The notes under the pieces: model-generated | Told to the model about the DNA's origin: nothing | The model's input: the letters and a program-made list of their open reading frames with translations, nothing else | Database searches by the model: none | Position numbers and translations under genes: made by a program | In this document: piece by piece, positions 7,556 through 15,437 of the stretch | Layout of the letters: every line of letters starts with the position of its first letter | Position numbering within the stretch: position 1 is the first letter of the stretch | Assembly: GCF_022414535.1 (NCBI RefSeq) | Contig: NZ_JADWYM010000050.1 | Coordinates: 1 to 45,308 of the forward strand | Origin: Streptomyces sp. MUM 2J | GTDB taxonomy: Bacteria; Actinomycetota; Actinomycetes; Streptomycetales; Streptomycetaceae | DNA: 45,308 nucleotides | Direction: 5' to 3'

Positions 7556-8317
7556 TCACCAGGTGGGCCGGGCCGAGACGCCTCCGTCCACCACCAGGTC
7601 GTGGCCACTCACCCAGGACGCGAGCGGCGAGGCCAGGAAGACGCATGCGTCGCCGATGTCCCGGGGGCTGCCCAGCCGGCCGAGCGGCGCGGCCCGGTGC
7701 CACCGCTCCACCCCTTCCGCCCAGGCCCCGGCCAGCCCGGGGCGGTCGATCAGGCCGGGAGAGACGGAGTTGACGCGGATGCCGAGCGGTCCGTACTCCT
7801 GGGCCGCGGCACGGGCGTGCATCACGACGGCCGCCTTGGCGGCGCTGTAGTGGGAATGCAGCGGGGCGGGCTGCCGCGCCTCGATGGAGGCGATGTGCGT
7901 GATGCTGCCGCCGCCCGTGTCCCGCATGAGCGCGGCGGCGGCCTGGGTGCAGGCGAAGACACTCCCGAGGTTGGTGTCGACGACGTGGCGCCACTGGGCG
8001 GCCGTCATGCCGGCCAGCTCCTGCACGGGCTGCACTCCCGCGTTGTTCACCAGGGCGGTGAGCCGTCCGCCGCCCCAGTCCGCCGCCTCCCGCACCAGCC
8101 GTCGGCACTCCTCCTCGTCGGTGAGTTCGGCGCGCAGGACGACGGCGCGTCCTCCGGCGTCCTCGACGGCGGCGGCCACCGCGCGGGCCGGTTCGACCGC
8201 GGTGCGGCAGTGCACGGCGACCGCGGCCCCCTCCTCGGCGAGGCGCAGCGCGATGCCCCGGCCGATTCCCCCGCCCGCGCCGGTGACCAGGGCGGTCTGT
8301 CCGTGAAGCAGACTCAT
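7556..8317 (-). CDS. SDR family oxidoreductase
   Basis: The 253-residue protein is a classical short-chain dehydrogenase/reductase. It has the nucleotide-binding motif TGAGGGIGRG, NNAG, a catalytic Ser in HIASIEA, and YxxxK as HYSAAKAA. Like many SDR proteins it is of the FabG type, with the C-terminal SWVSGHDLVVDGG. The substrate is unknown. Its ATG overlaps the TGA of the upstream cupin gene (ATGA at 8314-8317), so the two form an operon and may act on the same metabolite. Confidence 0.93.
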   Translation of the reverse strand: MSLLHGQTALVTGAGGGIGRGIALRLAEEGAAVAVHCRTAVEPARAVAAAVEDAGGRAVVLRAELTDEEECRRLVREAADWGGGRLTALVNNAGVQPVQELAGMTAAQWRHVVDTNLGSVFACTQAAAALMRDTGGGSITHIASIEARQPAPLHSHYSAAKAAVVMHARAAAQEYGPLGIRVNSVSPGLIDRPGLAGAWAEGVERWHRAAPLGRLGSPRDIGDACVFLASPLASWVSGHDLVVDGGVSARPTW

Positions 8318-8796
8318 GGGCGGCACAGTTCCACGATCTGCGCGGCCCGGGCCGGATACCGCGCCGTCAGCTCGGCCGCGTCGCCGTGCTCGTAGTCGGC
8401 GTCGGTGAAGCCGGGCGCCATGGTGCAGCCGAAGAAGGTCCACGCGCCGCCCTCGGCGACCCGCGCGCCCATCCACGTCCCGGCGGGCACGGTGAACTGG
8501 AGGTGCTGGCCCGCGTGCAGGTCGGGGCCGAGCACGGCCGTGCGCGCGGTGCCGTCGGGAGCGAGGAGGAGCAGCTGGAGCGGGTCGCCGAGGTGGAAGT
8601 GCCAGATCTCGTCGGTGGGCAGGCGGTGCAGGGCGGAGAAGTCGTCCGCGGTGAGCAGGACGACGATCGCCGAGCCCGTGGGGCGGCCGTCCGGCCGTGC
8701 GGGGCCCGCCCAGGTGCGGCGGAACAGTCCGCCCTCGCGGGGCAGGGGGCGCAGACCGTAGTGCGCGACGAGTGCGTCCGGAGTCACCTCGATCAT
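8314..8796 (-). CDS. Cupin domain protein (DUF985 type)
   Basis: The 160-residue protein has a double-stranded beta-helix pattern with EIWHFHLGDPLQLLLL and FTVPAGTWMGARV, plus FGCTMAPGF near the end, all typical of the DUF985 cupin family. The function of this family is not established; the metal ligands would be the Glu/His of the first motif. The start at 8796 has no good ribosome site, but a TAGCCT hexamer (8809-8804) is 7 nt upstream, so the mRNA may be leaderless. It is coupled to the downstream SDR gene. Confidence 0.88.
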   Translation of the reverse strand: MIEVTPDALVAHYGLRPLPREGGLFRRTWAGPARPDGRPTGSAIVVLLTADDFSALHRLPTDEIWHFHLGDPLQLLLLAPDGTARTAVLGPDLHAGQHLQFTVPAGTWMGARVAEGGAWTFFGCTMAPGFTDADYEHGDAAELTARYPARAAQIVELCRP

Positions 8797-9099
8797 CACG
8801 GAAAGGCTACCGCCCGCGGAGCACAGGCGAGTTGGGCGGCCCCCGGGGGCGGGCACCCGTCCGGACGACCGGCGCCGACAGCGCCGCCCGGGCGTCCGGG
8901 TCACGCAGGCACCGCGTCAGCTGGCACGGCCGCAGCCGGGCGGTCCCAGCCGGCGCCGGGGCGAGCGCTGCCGGCAGGCCGGCAGGCCGGCAGCTCGGAC
9001 GAACGCAGCGGGCACGCCCTCGTCCGGCACCGCCACGGCCGGGCCACGGGCCACGGCCACCGGCGCGCGCCCCGGCGGGGTGCGCGGGATCATCGACGC
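8797..9099. other. Intergenic region between divergent genes
   Basis: No gene is supported here. It holds three tandem copies of the 8-mer GCCGGCAG at 8970-8993 and several GC-rich inverted repeats. The cupin promoter hexamer is at its left end. Confidence 0.6.
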
Positions 9100-9693
9100 A
9101 TGGACGTCACCCTTCACCTCGCCCAGGAACCCGCGGCCGACGAACTGCTGGGCCGGTCCCCCCTCGCCGCGCTGGTCGGCATGCTGCTGGACCAGCAGGT
9201 CCCGATGGAGTGGGCGTTCAAGGGGCCGCGGACGATCGCGGACCGCATGGGCGCCGACGACCTCGACGCCCACGACATCGCCGTGCAGGATCCGGAGGCG
9301 TTCGCCTCGCTGCTGTCGGAGAAGCCGGCCGTGCACCGCTACCCGGGCGCCATGGCCAAGCGCATCCAGCAGCTGTGCCAGTACCTGGTCGAGCACTACG
9401 ACGGCAACGCCGAACTCGTCTGGCGGGGCGTCGACGACGGCCGCGAACTGCTGCGCCGTCTGCAGGACCTACCGGGCTTCGGCAAGCAGAAGGCGCAGAT
9501 CTTCCTGGCCCTGCTCGGCAAGCAGCTCGGCGTCACGCCCCCCGGCTGGAGGGAGGCCGCCGGCGGCTACGGCGAGGCGCGGTCCTTCCGCTCGGTCGCC
9601 GACATCACCGGCCCGGACTCCCTGGCGAGGGTACGGGCGCACAAGCAGGAGGTGAAGGCGGCGGCGAGGGCGAGGAACGCCCGGCAGGGGTAG
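9100..9693 (+). CDS. HhH-GPD family protein (base-excision glycosylase-like)
   Basis: The 197-residue product begins MDVTLHLAQEPAADELL. It has the helix-hairpin-helix segment LQDLPGFGKQKAQIFLALLGKQLG, the signature of the HhH-GPD DNA glycosylase superfamily. The early LVGMLLDQQVPMEWAFKGPRTI matches the usual MLL.QQ..W/F motif. The family-specific catalytic Asp lies in the VADITGPDSLARVRAHK segment, but I cannot be sure of it. It probably excises damaged bases or is a derived non-catalytic relative. The ATG was chosen because the family motif begins right after it; the longer in-frame sequence upstream is low-complexity. Confidence 0.85.
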   Translation: MDVTLHLAQEPAADELLGRSPLAALVGMLLDQQVPMEWAFKGPRTIADRMGADDLDAHDIAVQDPEAFASLLSEKPAVHRYPGAMAKRIQQLCQYLVEHYDGNAELVWRGVDDGRELLRRLQDLPGFGKQKAQIFLALLGKQLGVTPPGWREAAGGYGEARSFRSVADITGPDSLARVRAHKQEVKAAARARNARQG

Positions 9694-9804
9694 GGCGTGC
9701 CGGGCGTCGCGGGGCAGGCGGGACGTTCGCCGCACTCCCCGGCCCCGCCGCCCGACCGGACGTCCCGAGTGGCGCCGTACGGCGGCACGGCTTCAGCTGG
9801 GAGC

Positions 9805-10473
9805 ATGACCGAGGCACCGACCGGCTCCCCCTGGAGCCCGGACGACGACGACCGCAGGGTCCACGCACAGCACCACGCCGCGTACGGAGCCCACGAACCC
9901 GAACCGCCCCTCGAAGGCCCCCTGCACGCCCTCTCCCGCGCCGCCTGGCAGATCGTGCTGGTCACCGGCGCGGCCTCGCTGGTCCTGGGCATCGTGGTGC
10001 TGGCCTGGCCCGACGCCTCGGTGCGGGTCGCCGGCATCCTCTTCGGGATCTACCTGCTGATCAGCGGCGTGTTCCAGCTGGTCGCCGCGTTCGGCACGCA
10101 CCGCACGACCTCCCTGCGCGTGCTGGCCTTCATCAGCGGCGCCCTGGCGATCGTGCTGGGGCTGTTCTGCTTCCGCGGCCCCATGCAGTCGACCCTGCTG
10201 CTCGCGTTGTGGATCGGCATCGGATGGCTGATCCGCGGCATCACCCAGACCCTGGCCGCCGCTTCCGACCCGTCCATGCCCGCCCGCGGCTGGCAGGTCT
10301 TCCTCGGCGTGATCACCTTCGTCGCCGGCATCGTGCTGATCGACTCCCCCTTCGAGTCGATCGCCGTGCTCACCGTCGTCGGCGGCATCTGGCTGATCGC
10401 GGTCGGGGTGGTGGAGATCGTCACGGCCGTACGGATCCGGGGGCGGACCCGGCAGATCCCCCAGGAGCTCTGA
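9805..10473 (+). CDS. HdeD-like membrane protein (DUF308)
   Basis: The 222-residue protein has a charged N-terminal tail of about 45 residues and six membrane helices arranged as three repeated hairpins. Examples are LVLGIVVLAWPDASVRVAGILFGIYLLISGVFQL and GIVLIDSPFESIAVLTVVGGIWLIAVGVVEI. DUF308 proteins include the E. coli acid-resistance protein HdeD; the biochemical role is unknown. The start at 9805 has GGGAG very close to it (one nt spacing), so it is uncertain. The stop codon is embedded in a terminator hairpin. Confidence 0.88.
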   Translation: MTEAPTGSPWSPDDDDRRVHAQHHAAYGAHEPEPPLEGPLHALSRAAWQIVLVTGAASLVLGIVVLAWPDASVRVAGILFGIYLLISGVFQLVAAFGTHRTTSLRVLAFISGALAIVLGLFCFRGPMQSTLLLALWIGIGWLIRGITQTLAAASDPSMPARGWQVFLGVITFVAGIVLIDSPFESIAVLTVVGGIWLIAVGVVEIVTAVRIRGRTRQIPQEL

Positions 10474-10501
10474 CCCGCCCGGTGCCGGGACCGGGCGGGT
10501 C
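10472..10501 (+). terminator. Terminator hairpin of the HdeD-like gene
   Basis: GACCCGCCCGG (10472-10482) pairs perfectly with CCGGGCGGGTC (10491-10501) over an 8-nt loop. It overlaps the TGA at 10471-10473. Confidence 0.75.
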
Positions 10502-10598
10502 GGTAGGTGAACCCTTCCGGTCACGGCACTGGCCCGTGCGGGCGTATCTGCGGCACGGCGCGAGGCCCGCGCCGCCGGCCACGGGGAGATGACACGAC

Positions 10599-10928
10599 GT
10601 GAGCCGCGCACCACGAGCCCTGCCGCACAGCCGGACCTGGCTGCGCGCGTTCGTGCTGCTGCTGGCCCTGCTGATGCCGGGCGCTCTCGCCGAACTGCCC
10701 GCGGCGCCCGCCGCCGTGGCCGCCGAGAGCGCGGAGCACGACGTCGCGGACACGGTGTGGGTGCGTGCGCCCGCCCGCGCCGGGCACCGCACCGCGGCGC
10801 GCCGCACCGCCGTCCGGCAGCCGTCCGCCCCGCTCCCGGTGCCCGGTGCCGTCCCCGGCCGCGGTGCCCCCGCACCGCGGGCACCGCACGCGCTGGCCGC
10901 CCTGCGCTCGGTGGTCCTGCTCTGCTGA
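10599..10928 (+). CDS. Small exported protein of unknown function
   Basis: This 109-residue protein starts at GTG 10599 and has a clear signal-anchor (WLRAFVLLLALLMPGALA, then AAPAAVA). The remainder is Ala/Arg/Pro rich with no recognised domain, ending AALRSVVLLC. GGGGAG lies 10 nt upstream. An overlapping frame starting at 10589 lacks a signal sequence and is compositionally random. Similar short proteins occur in Streptomyces, but I do not recognise a function. It precedes a 41-codon gene with a strong ribosome site. Confidence 0.6.
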   Translation: MSRAPRALPHSRTWLRAFVLLLALLMPGALAELPAAPAAVAAESAEHDVADTVWVRAPARAGHRTAARRTAVRQPSAPLPVPGAVPGRGAPAPRAPHALAALRSVVLLC

Positions 10929-10976
10929 CCGGCCCGTACTCCCGGGCCACCGTCAGCACGACGCAAGGAGCACCCC

Positions 10977-11102
10977 ATGTCCACCGACCCGTACGCGGTC
11001 CTGCGCGCCCTGCTGCGCGCGGAGGCGCAGCGCGCCGCGCCGAAGCCCGACACGCGCGAGCCGCAGCAGCCGGAACGGCCGCCGCAGGAATCCGAACGCT
11101 GA
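10977..11102 (+). CDS. 41-residue small protein
   Basis: A short ORF begins ATG at 10977 and encodes MSTDPYAVLRALLRAEAQRA followed by a Pro/Gln/Glu-rich tail ending PPQESER. It has one of the best ribosome sites in the window (AAGGAG, 6 nt spacing) and is followed at once by a strong terminator hairpin, so it is probably a real gene. The N-terminal half is a likely amphipathic helix. No function is known to me. It is spaced 48 nt after the small exported protein and could be co-transcribed with it. Confidence 0.65.
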   Translation: MSTDPYAVLRALLRAEAQRAAPKPDTREPQQPERPPQESER

Positions 11103-11106
11103 GGCA

Positions 11107-11152
11107 CCGGCGGAGACGTTCGGGGCCGACGCGGCACCACCGTCTCCGCCGG
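11107..11152 (+). terminator. Terminator hairpin after the 41-residue gene
   Basis: CCGGCGGAGACG (11107-11118) pairs perfectly with CGTCTCCGCCGG (11141-11152) across a 22-nt loop. Confidence 0.75.
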
Positions 11153-11614
11153 GAGACACGACGAGCGCGCGGACGGCCACCCGGCCGGGCCGCGCGCCCC
11201 GCCGGCCCCGCCGGCCCCTCCTCTTCCCCCCTCCCCCTCACCCAGAACCGGCGGTGCCGGACCGCCCGTGCCGGACCCACCGGGGCGTCGACGGGCCGGG
11301 GTCAACCGGGCGCGTCAACCGGGAGGGTCGACCGGCCGGGGGATCTGGAGCGGACCGGTGCCGACGGTCCCCGAGCCCCGGCAGCCCTCTGTCCCGCGGC
11401 GGCCCGCACGCGCTCGGCATCCGGCCGTACTCGCCCGGTGCCAGGCCGTGTTCACCCGGCACCGGACGGTGCACGTCCGGTACCGGCGGGGGGCGAGCGG
11501 CGCTCCTCGGCTCATCGGTCCGCCGACCCGTCGCTCCCGGTTCGACCTGGTGCGTCACGGTTTCTGCAGTGCCGCACTCCGTCGCCGTGGCTGCGCCCGG
11601 AACCCCTTGCCCGG
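11153..11614. other. Intergenic spacer with GTCAACCGGG-type repeats
   Basis: I see no gene. The spacer contains GTCAACCGGG twice and a related GTCGACCGG (about 11302-11336), and a run of CCGG-containing inverted repeats around 11440-11490 that recalls the array at 3824-3960. Confidence 0.5.
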
Positions 11615-11620
11615 TAGGCT
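11615..11620 (+). promoter_or_regulatory. -10 hexamer TAGGCT of a leaderless-type promoter
   Basis: TAGGCT ends six nt before the GTG start at 11627, so transcription would begin at or next to the start codon. A weak -35 (around 11588-11596) is present. Confidence 0.5.
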
Positions 11621-11626
11621 TTCCGT

Positions 11627-11923
11627 GTGATCTTCAAGCGCATCGGAAACGGCCGGCCGTACCCCGACCACGGCCGGGAGAGCACCCGGCAGTGGGCGGA
11701 CGTGGCACCGCGCCCGGTCCGCCTCGATCAGTTGGTGACCACCAAGCAGCAGCTCGACCTGGAGACCCTGCTCGCCGAGGACTCGACGTTCTACGGCGAC
11801 CTCTTCGCGCACGTCGTGAAGTGGCAGGGCGACCTGTACCTGGAGGACGGACTGCACCGCGCGGTGCGCGCGGCCCTGCAGCAGCGCCAGGTGCTGCACG
11901 CGCGCGTCCTGGAGCTGGACTGA
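11627..11923 (+). CDS. Conserved 98-residue protein (annotated elsewhere as VapB-family antitoxin-like)
   Basis: The product MIFKRIGNGRPYPDHGREST... contains LVTTKQQLDLETLLAEDSTFYGDLFAHVVKWQGDLYLEDGLHRAVRAALQQRQVLHARVLE. From memory, near-identical Streptomyces proteins are labelled VapB-family antitoxins. I see neither a clear ribbon-helix-helix or AbrB fold nor an adjacent VapC PIN-domain toxin, so I regard that label as unproven. The start is GTG at 11627; no Shine-Dalgarno sequence is present and a -10 lies 6 nt upstream. It precedes the LytR_C gene but that gene has its own promoter. Confidence 0.85.
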   Translation: MIFKRIGNGRPYPDHGRESTRQWADVAPRPVRLDQLVTTKQQLDLETLLAEDSTFYGDLFAHVVKWQGDLYLEDGLHRAVRAALQQRQVLHARVLELD

Positions 11924-11987
11924 GCCCGCCTCGGATAACGGTTTGACCCTTTCGGGTTCTCCTGGGCGACGTCGAATGATCATCTAG

Positions 11988-12016
11988 TAGGCACGGCCGC
12001 TCAGGCACACTACGCT
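11988..12016 (+). promoter_or_regulatory. Promoter of the LytR_C gene, leaderless geometry
   Basis: TAGGCA (11988-11993), a 17-nt spacer and TACGCT (12011-12016) form a sigma-70-like promoter ending six nt before the ATG at 12023. Confidence 0.55.
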
Positions 12017-12022
12017 GCGGCC

Positions 12023-12658
12023 ATGAGCATGCTGACGCCACCCGGCATGGGCGGGAAGTACCGGATCACGGGGGACAAGTACCCGAGGATGCGCCGCCCT
12101 CGACGCCGCGGCAGGCTTCTGCTGATGAGCGTCACCGGTGTCGCCCTCCTCGGCGTGATGGGCTGGGGCACGCTGCAGCTCATCGATGTCTTCACCGGGG
12201 GCGACAAGGCCTCTGCGGCCGGTACGAAGGCCGACTGCGCCACCAGGGCCACGCCGTCGCCCCGCCCGGTCGCGCTGCCCGAGCCGGACCGGATCACCGT
12301 CAACGTGCTCAACGCCACGCCCCGCAGTGGCCTGGCGAAGCAGACCGCCGACGAACTGCGCAAGCGCGGCTTCCACATCGGCGAGGTGGGCAACGCGACG
12401 AAGGAGTACGACAAGAAGATCACCGGCGCCGGTGTGCTGCTGGGACCCGCGTCCTCGCTCAACAGCACGCTGCCGGTGCTCGCCACCCAGCTCCCCGCCG
12501 CCGAGCGCCGCACCGACGCGGCCCGCAAGGGCGAGGCCGTCGACCTGATCCTCGGCAGCGGCTTCAAGTCGCTGGCCGCCCAGCCCGACGCCGCGCGTGC
12601 GCTGGCCGAGCTGATGAACCCGCAGCCGGCCCCGACGGCTTCGCGGAAGGGCTGCTGA
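12023..12658 (+). CDS. LytR C-terminal domain membrane protein
   Basis: The 211-residue protein has a basic cytoplasmic N terminus (RMRRPRRRGRLL), one membrane helix (about 33-55, LLMSVTGVALLGVMGWGTLQL) and an extracytoplasmic LytR_C domain with the typical ITVNVLNATPRSGLAKQTADELRKRGF start and DLILGSGFKSL end. LytR_C domains often accompany LytR-CpsA-Psr cell-wall ligases; here the domain stands alone. The role is probably in the cell envelope. The start codon follows a promoter hexamer by six nt with no ribosome site, so a leaderless mRNA is likely. Confidence 0.92.
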   Translation: MSMLTPPGMGGKYRITGDKYPRMRRPRRRGRLLLMSVTGVALLGVMGWGTLQLIDVFTGGDKASAAGTKADCATRATPSPRPVALPEPDRITVNVLNATPRSGLAKQTADELRKRGFHIGEVGNATKEYDKKITGAGVLLGPASSLNSTLPVLATQLPAAERRTDAARKGEAVDLILGSGFKSLAAQPDAARALAELMNPQPAPTASRKGC

Positions 12659-12851
12659 ACCGCACCGGCCGCCTCCCCGGAAGGACCGTTTCTGCGCGGG
12701 AGGGTCCCCCGTGCCGCCGGGAAGCCGGAGAAGCCCCGTGGCACCGGCCCCGGCGGGACGGGCCGACCGCGCCGGCCCCGGTGGGACGAACCCGCCGCAC
12801 CGGAGTGGAGCCGGGGACGAGGCACCGGGGACCGGGCACGGCGCGCCGACG

Positions 12852-12894
12852 GGAGCCTCCCGCCGGTTGCGGAGCCGGATCGCCGGGAGGCTTC
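12852..12894. terminator. Hairpin between convergent LytR_C and upp genes
   Basis: The stem at 12852-12862 pairs with 12884-12894 (core GCCTCCCG/CGGGAGGC) around a nested CCGG/CCGG stem. It lies just past the upp stop codon and can serve both strands. Confidence 0.65.
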
Positions 12895-12919
12895 CCCGCC
12901 GGTCCGGCACCGGATCGGC

Positions 12920-13555
12920 CTACTCCGCAGCCCCGTACAGGCGGTCGCCGGCGTCGCCCAGGCCCGGGACGATGTAGCCGTGCTCGTCGAGATGGTCGTC
13001 GACGGCGGCCGTGACGACGGTGACCGGGGCGCCGGCCAGCTCCCGCTCCATCACCTCGACACCCTCCGGGGCGGCCAGCAGGACCACCGCGGTGACGTCG
13101 TCGGCGCCGCGCTCGATCAGCTCACGGATCGCCGCGACCAGCGTGCCGCCCGTGGCCAGCATCGGGTCCAGGACGTACACCTGGCGGCCGGAGAGGTCCT
13201 CCGGCATGCGGGAGGCGTACGTGGAGGCCTGCAGCGTCTCCTCGTTGCGGATCATGCCCAGGAAGCCCACCTCGGCGGTCGGCAGCAGCCGGACCATGCC
13301 ATCCAGCATGCCGAGTCCGGCGCGCAGGATCGGCACCACCAGCGGACGGGGGCGAGCCAGCTTCACGCCGGTGGTCTGCGCGACCGGCGTCCGGATGTCG
13401 ACGACCTCGGTGCGCACGTCGCGCGTGGCCTCGTAGGCGAGCAGGGTGACCAGCTCGTCGGCGAGCCGCCGGAAGGTCGCGGAATCGGTGCGCTGGTCGC
13501 GCAGCGTGGTGAGCTTGTGGGCGACCAAGGGGTGGTCGACGACGTGGAGACGCAT
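12920..13555 (-). CDS. upp: Uracil phosphoribosyltransferase
   Basis: This enzyme converts uracil and PRPP to UMP in pyrimidine salvage. The 211-residue product matches the family: MRLHVVDHPLVAHKLTTLRD at the start, PILRAGLGMLDG, the PRPP-binding loop YVLDPMLATGGTLVAAI, and the uracil-binding end GYIVPGLGDAGDRLYGA. The ATG at 13555 is the conventional family start. No Shine-Dalgarno sequence is seen; TACTGT (13568-13563) lies 7 nt upstream, again fitting a leaderless mRNA. It is monocistronic and divergent from the next gene. Confidence 0.97.
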   Translation of the reverse strand: MRLHVVDHPLVAHKLTTLRDQRTDSATFRRLADELVTLLAYEATRDVRTEVVDIRTPVAQTTGVKLARPRPLVVPILRAGLGMLDGMVRLLPTAEVGFLGMIRNEETLQASTYASRMPEDLSGRQVYVLDPMLATGGTLVAAIRELIERGADDVTAVVLLAAPEGVEVMERELAGAPVTVVTAAVDDHLDEHGYIVPGLGDAGDRLYGAAE

Positions 13556-13684
13556 GTCCACAACAGTAACCGGGCCGCATGGGGCCGGACGCCCCCACTC
13601 AGCGTGATCCCCTGCGCATCGATTCGGCCGTGTGCTGGCTTCGAACCGCTCACCGGGGGGAAGGTGGGGAGGACGGAGCGGGGG

Positions 13685-13987
13685 GTGGTGTGCCTGATGC
13701 CTGAACGGCCGGACCGATCGAACGACACCGACGGCGCCGACGACACCGGCGGCGCCGGCCGCGGCATGCGGGACACGGGCGGCCGCCCGGACCGCGGCGC
13801 GCGGGATGCCGGCGGCCGCCCCGTCCCTGCCGCGCCGTCGGAGACCGACGCCGAACGGCGCCGCCGCCGAGCCCAGTTCCTGCGCGAACTCGCCGAGGCC
13901 AGGGAACTGCGCGCCCGGGTCCAGCCGCGACGCGCCAAGACGGCCCGGCTGCGCCACGCGATGCGTATGCGGACGTTCCGCTGGTAG
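13685..13987 (+). CDS. Small Arg-rich protein of unknown function
   Basis: The about 100-residue product has an Asp/Gly/Arg-rich disordered first half and a basic helical second half (ETDAERRRRRAQFLRELAEA, then RELRARVQPRRAKTARLRHAMRMRTFRW). Start choice is uncertain between GTG at 13685 (GGAG six nt upstream) and ATG at 13697 (MPERPDRSND). The conserved basic C terminus suggests binding to nucleic acid or ribosomes, but nothing identifies it. It is divergent from upp, with about 130 nt between their starts. Confidence 0.6.
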   Translation: MVCLMPERPDRSNDTDGADDTGGAGRGMRDTGGRPDRGARDAGGRPVPAAPSETDAERRRRRAQFLRELAEARELRARVQPRRAKTARLRHAMRMRTFRW

Positions 13988-14109
13988 GCCCCGCCGGGCC
14001 CGGCGACGGCACCGCGAGGGCCCGCGGCACCCGGGAAGTTCCACGCCGGTGGCGGTGTTGCCGTGGTGGACGTACGGGAAAGCGGGGAGTTCCCGCGTAC
14101 GATCCGCAC

Positions 14110-14238
14110 ATGGTGGCAACGACAGTGCGGGGGAGTCCGTCGCGCTTGTGCCGGGGGCACATGCCGGCGTCCTACGCGCAGAACTCGTTCAGGTCCGGTC
14201 GAAACCGTCGGACACAGGGAGCCGAAGACGCCCCCTGA
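14110..14238 (+). CDS. Possible 42-residue leaderless small ORF
   Basis: ATG at 14110 opens a 42-codon ORF (MVATTVRGSPSRLCRGHMPA... GAEDAP). The hexamer TACGAT (14098-14103) ends six nt before the ATG, as in several real genes in this window. There is no independent coding evidence. It may instead be the untranslated leader of the downstream deaminase-associated gene. Confidence 0.25.
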   Translation: MVATTVRGSPSRLCRGHMPASYAQNSFRSGRNRRTQGAEDAP

Positions 14239-14266
14239 ACGCCTCGTTTCTGCCACGATGCCGAGT

Positions 14267-14322
14267 GGGTGGGGCTCGAAGCCCGAGTTCTCCCACCCTC
14301 AGCCTCCGCCGGGGGGACCCCC
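14267..14322. repeat. Intergenic palindromic element: nested hairpin plus GGGGGACCCCC
   Basis: GGGTGGG (14267-14273) pairs with CCCACCC (14292-14298), enclosing a smaller CTCG/CGAG stem. The perfect palindrome GGGGGACCCCC follows at 14312-14322. It sits in the 5' untranslated region just upstream of the tRNA deaminase-associated gene. The compact palindromic design looks like a dispersed intergenic element, but I could not count copies. Confidence 0.55.
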
Positions 14323-14356
14323 AACCGGCACGCCTCAGACCAGTGGGAGAGTCACG

Positions 14357-14881
14357 GTGTACTTCGCCGCACTGCTCGCGCGCACCGAAGACGGGTGGGA
14401 AGCGAGCGACACAGAGCTCGACGATGTGGAAACCCTGTCGGATCTGGCCGACCTGGCCAGGGAAGCCTCGACCGACGAGGACACGGTGCTCGTCCTGATC
14501 GAACAGGAGGACGCGTGGTTCGGCCTCGTCCGCGTGGACGGGGAGGACGACCCGCGGGTCTTCGTCTCGAACGCCGCCGTCGCCGCCCGCAGCTCCTACG
14601 GCGAGCTGCTGCTCACCGACGAGCTGCTCGGCCGGGAACCCGGGGACGACGGCTCCGACCTGGACGCGCTCGATCTCGACGGGACCGAGGACGGCGAGCC
14701 CGAGACCGCCGACGGCGACGAGGACGACGGCACCGACGTGCCGCACGGCCCGGTCGGCGACACCGGCATCCTCGACGACCTCGGGCTCACCGGGAAGGAG
14801 CTGCTGTCCGTCGAGGGCGACGCGCTGACGGAGATCGCCGACGCCCTGGGCGCCTCGGACCTCCTGGAGGCCGTCCGCTGA
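14357..14881 (+). CDS. tRNA adenosine deaminase-associated protein
   Basis: The 174-residue acidic protein starts at GTG (MYFAALLARTEDGWEASDTE), with GGGAGAG about six nt upstream. It has the conserved DVETLSDLADLAREAS and VLLIEQEDAWFGLVRVDGE-type segments, an Asp/Glu-rich linker, and the end LLSVEGDALTEIADALGASD. This actinobacterial family is found almost always next to tadA and is named for that; its biochemical role is not defined. It may assist or regulate wobble inosine formation. The stop is 57 nt before the chosen tadA start. Confidence 0.9.
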   Translation: MYFAALLARTEDGWEASDTELDDVETLSDLADLAREASTDEDTVLVLIEQEDAWFGLVRVDGEDDPRVFVSNAAVAARSSYGELLLTDELLGREPGDDGSDLDALDLDGTEDGEPETADGDEDDGTDVPHGPVGDTGILDDLGLTGKELLSVEGDALTEIADALGASDLLEAVR

Positions 14882-14937
14882 CCGCCCCCGACACCACGAA
14901 CCGACCGGACCCGGTACGCGACCGCTGGCGGGCCGCG

Positions 14938-15369
14938 ATGCGGCTCGCCCTGGACGAGGCCGGACAGGCCGTCCGGGGCGGGGACGTACCGGTGGGCGCC
15001 GTCGTGCTGGCCCCGGACGGCACGACCGTGCTCGCGACCGGGCACAACGAGCGCGAGGCCACCGGCGATCCGACCGCGCACGCGGAGGTCCTCGCGATCC
15101 GCAGGGCCGCCGAGGCGGTCGGCGAGTGGCGGCTGACCGGCTGCACGCTCGTCGTCACCCTGGAGCCGTGCACGATGTGCGCGGGGGCGATCGTGCTGTC
15201 CCGGGTGGACCGGGTCGTCTACGGCGCCCGCGACGACAAGGCGGGGGCCGCCGGTTCCCTCTGGGACGTCGTCCGGGACCGCCGGCTCAACCACCGTCCC
15301 GAAGTGGTCGAGGGTGTACTCGCGGACGAGTGCGCCCGGCTCCTCACAGACTTCTTCCGCTCCTCCTGA
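14938..15369 (+). CDS. tadA: tRNA-specific adenosine deaminase
   Basis: This zinc enzyme deaminates A34 to inosine in tRNA-Arg(ACG), whose gene lies in this same window at 40.7 kb. The 143-residue product has the proton-shuttle Glu and zinc His in PTAHAEVLAIR and the zinc cysteines in LEPCTMCAGAIV. GHNERE and DDKAGAAGSL match TadA rather than other CDA-fold enzymes. The start is ATG at 14938 (MRLALDEAGQ). Upstream in frame no ATG, GTG or TTG is seen back to the end of the preceding gene. A CTG overlapping the preceding stop (LTAPDTTNRPD) is possible and would give about 163 residues. Confidence 0.93.
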   Translation: MRLALDEAGQAVRGGDVPVGAVVLAPDGTTVLATGHNEREATGDPTAHAEVLAIRRAAEAVGEWRLTGCTLVVTLEPCTMCAGAIVLSRVDRVVYGARDDKAGAAGSLWDVVRDRRLNHRPEVVEGVLADECARLLTDFFRSS

Positions 15370-15437
15370 CGGCCCCGCGGACGCCGGTACGGATACGGAT
15401 TTCGGCGCCGGGCCACCGGTGCTGTAGGGTCTCTCTC

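Noticed and set aside
11627..11923. A toxin-antitoxin system based on the VapB-like label
   Set aside because: No adjacent VapC or other toxin gene is present, and no antitoxin DNA-binding motif is visible.
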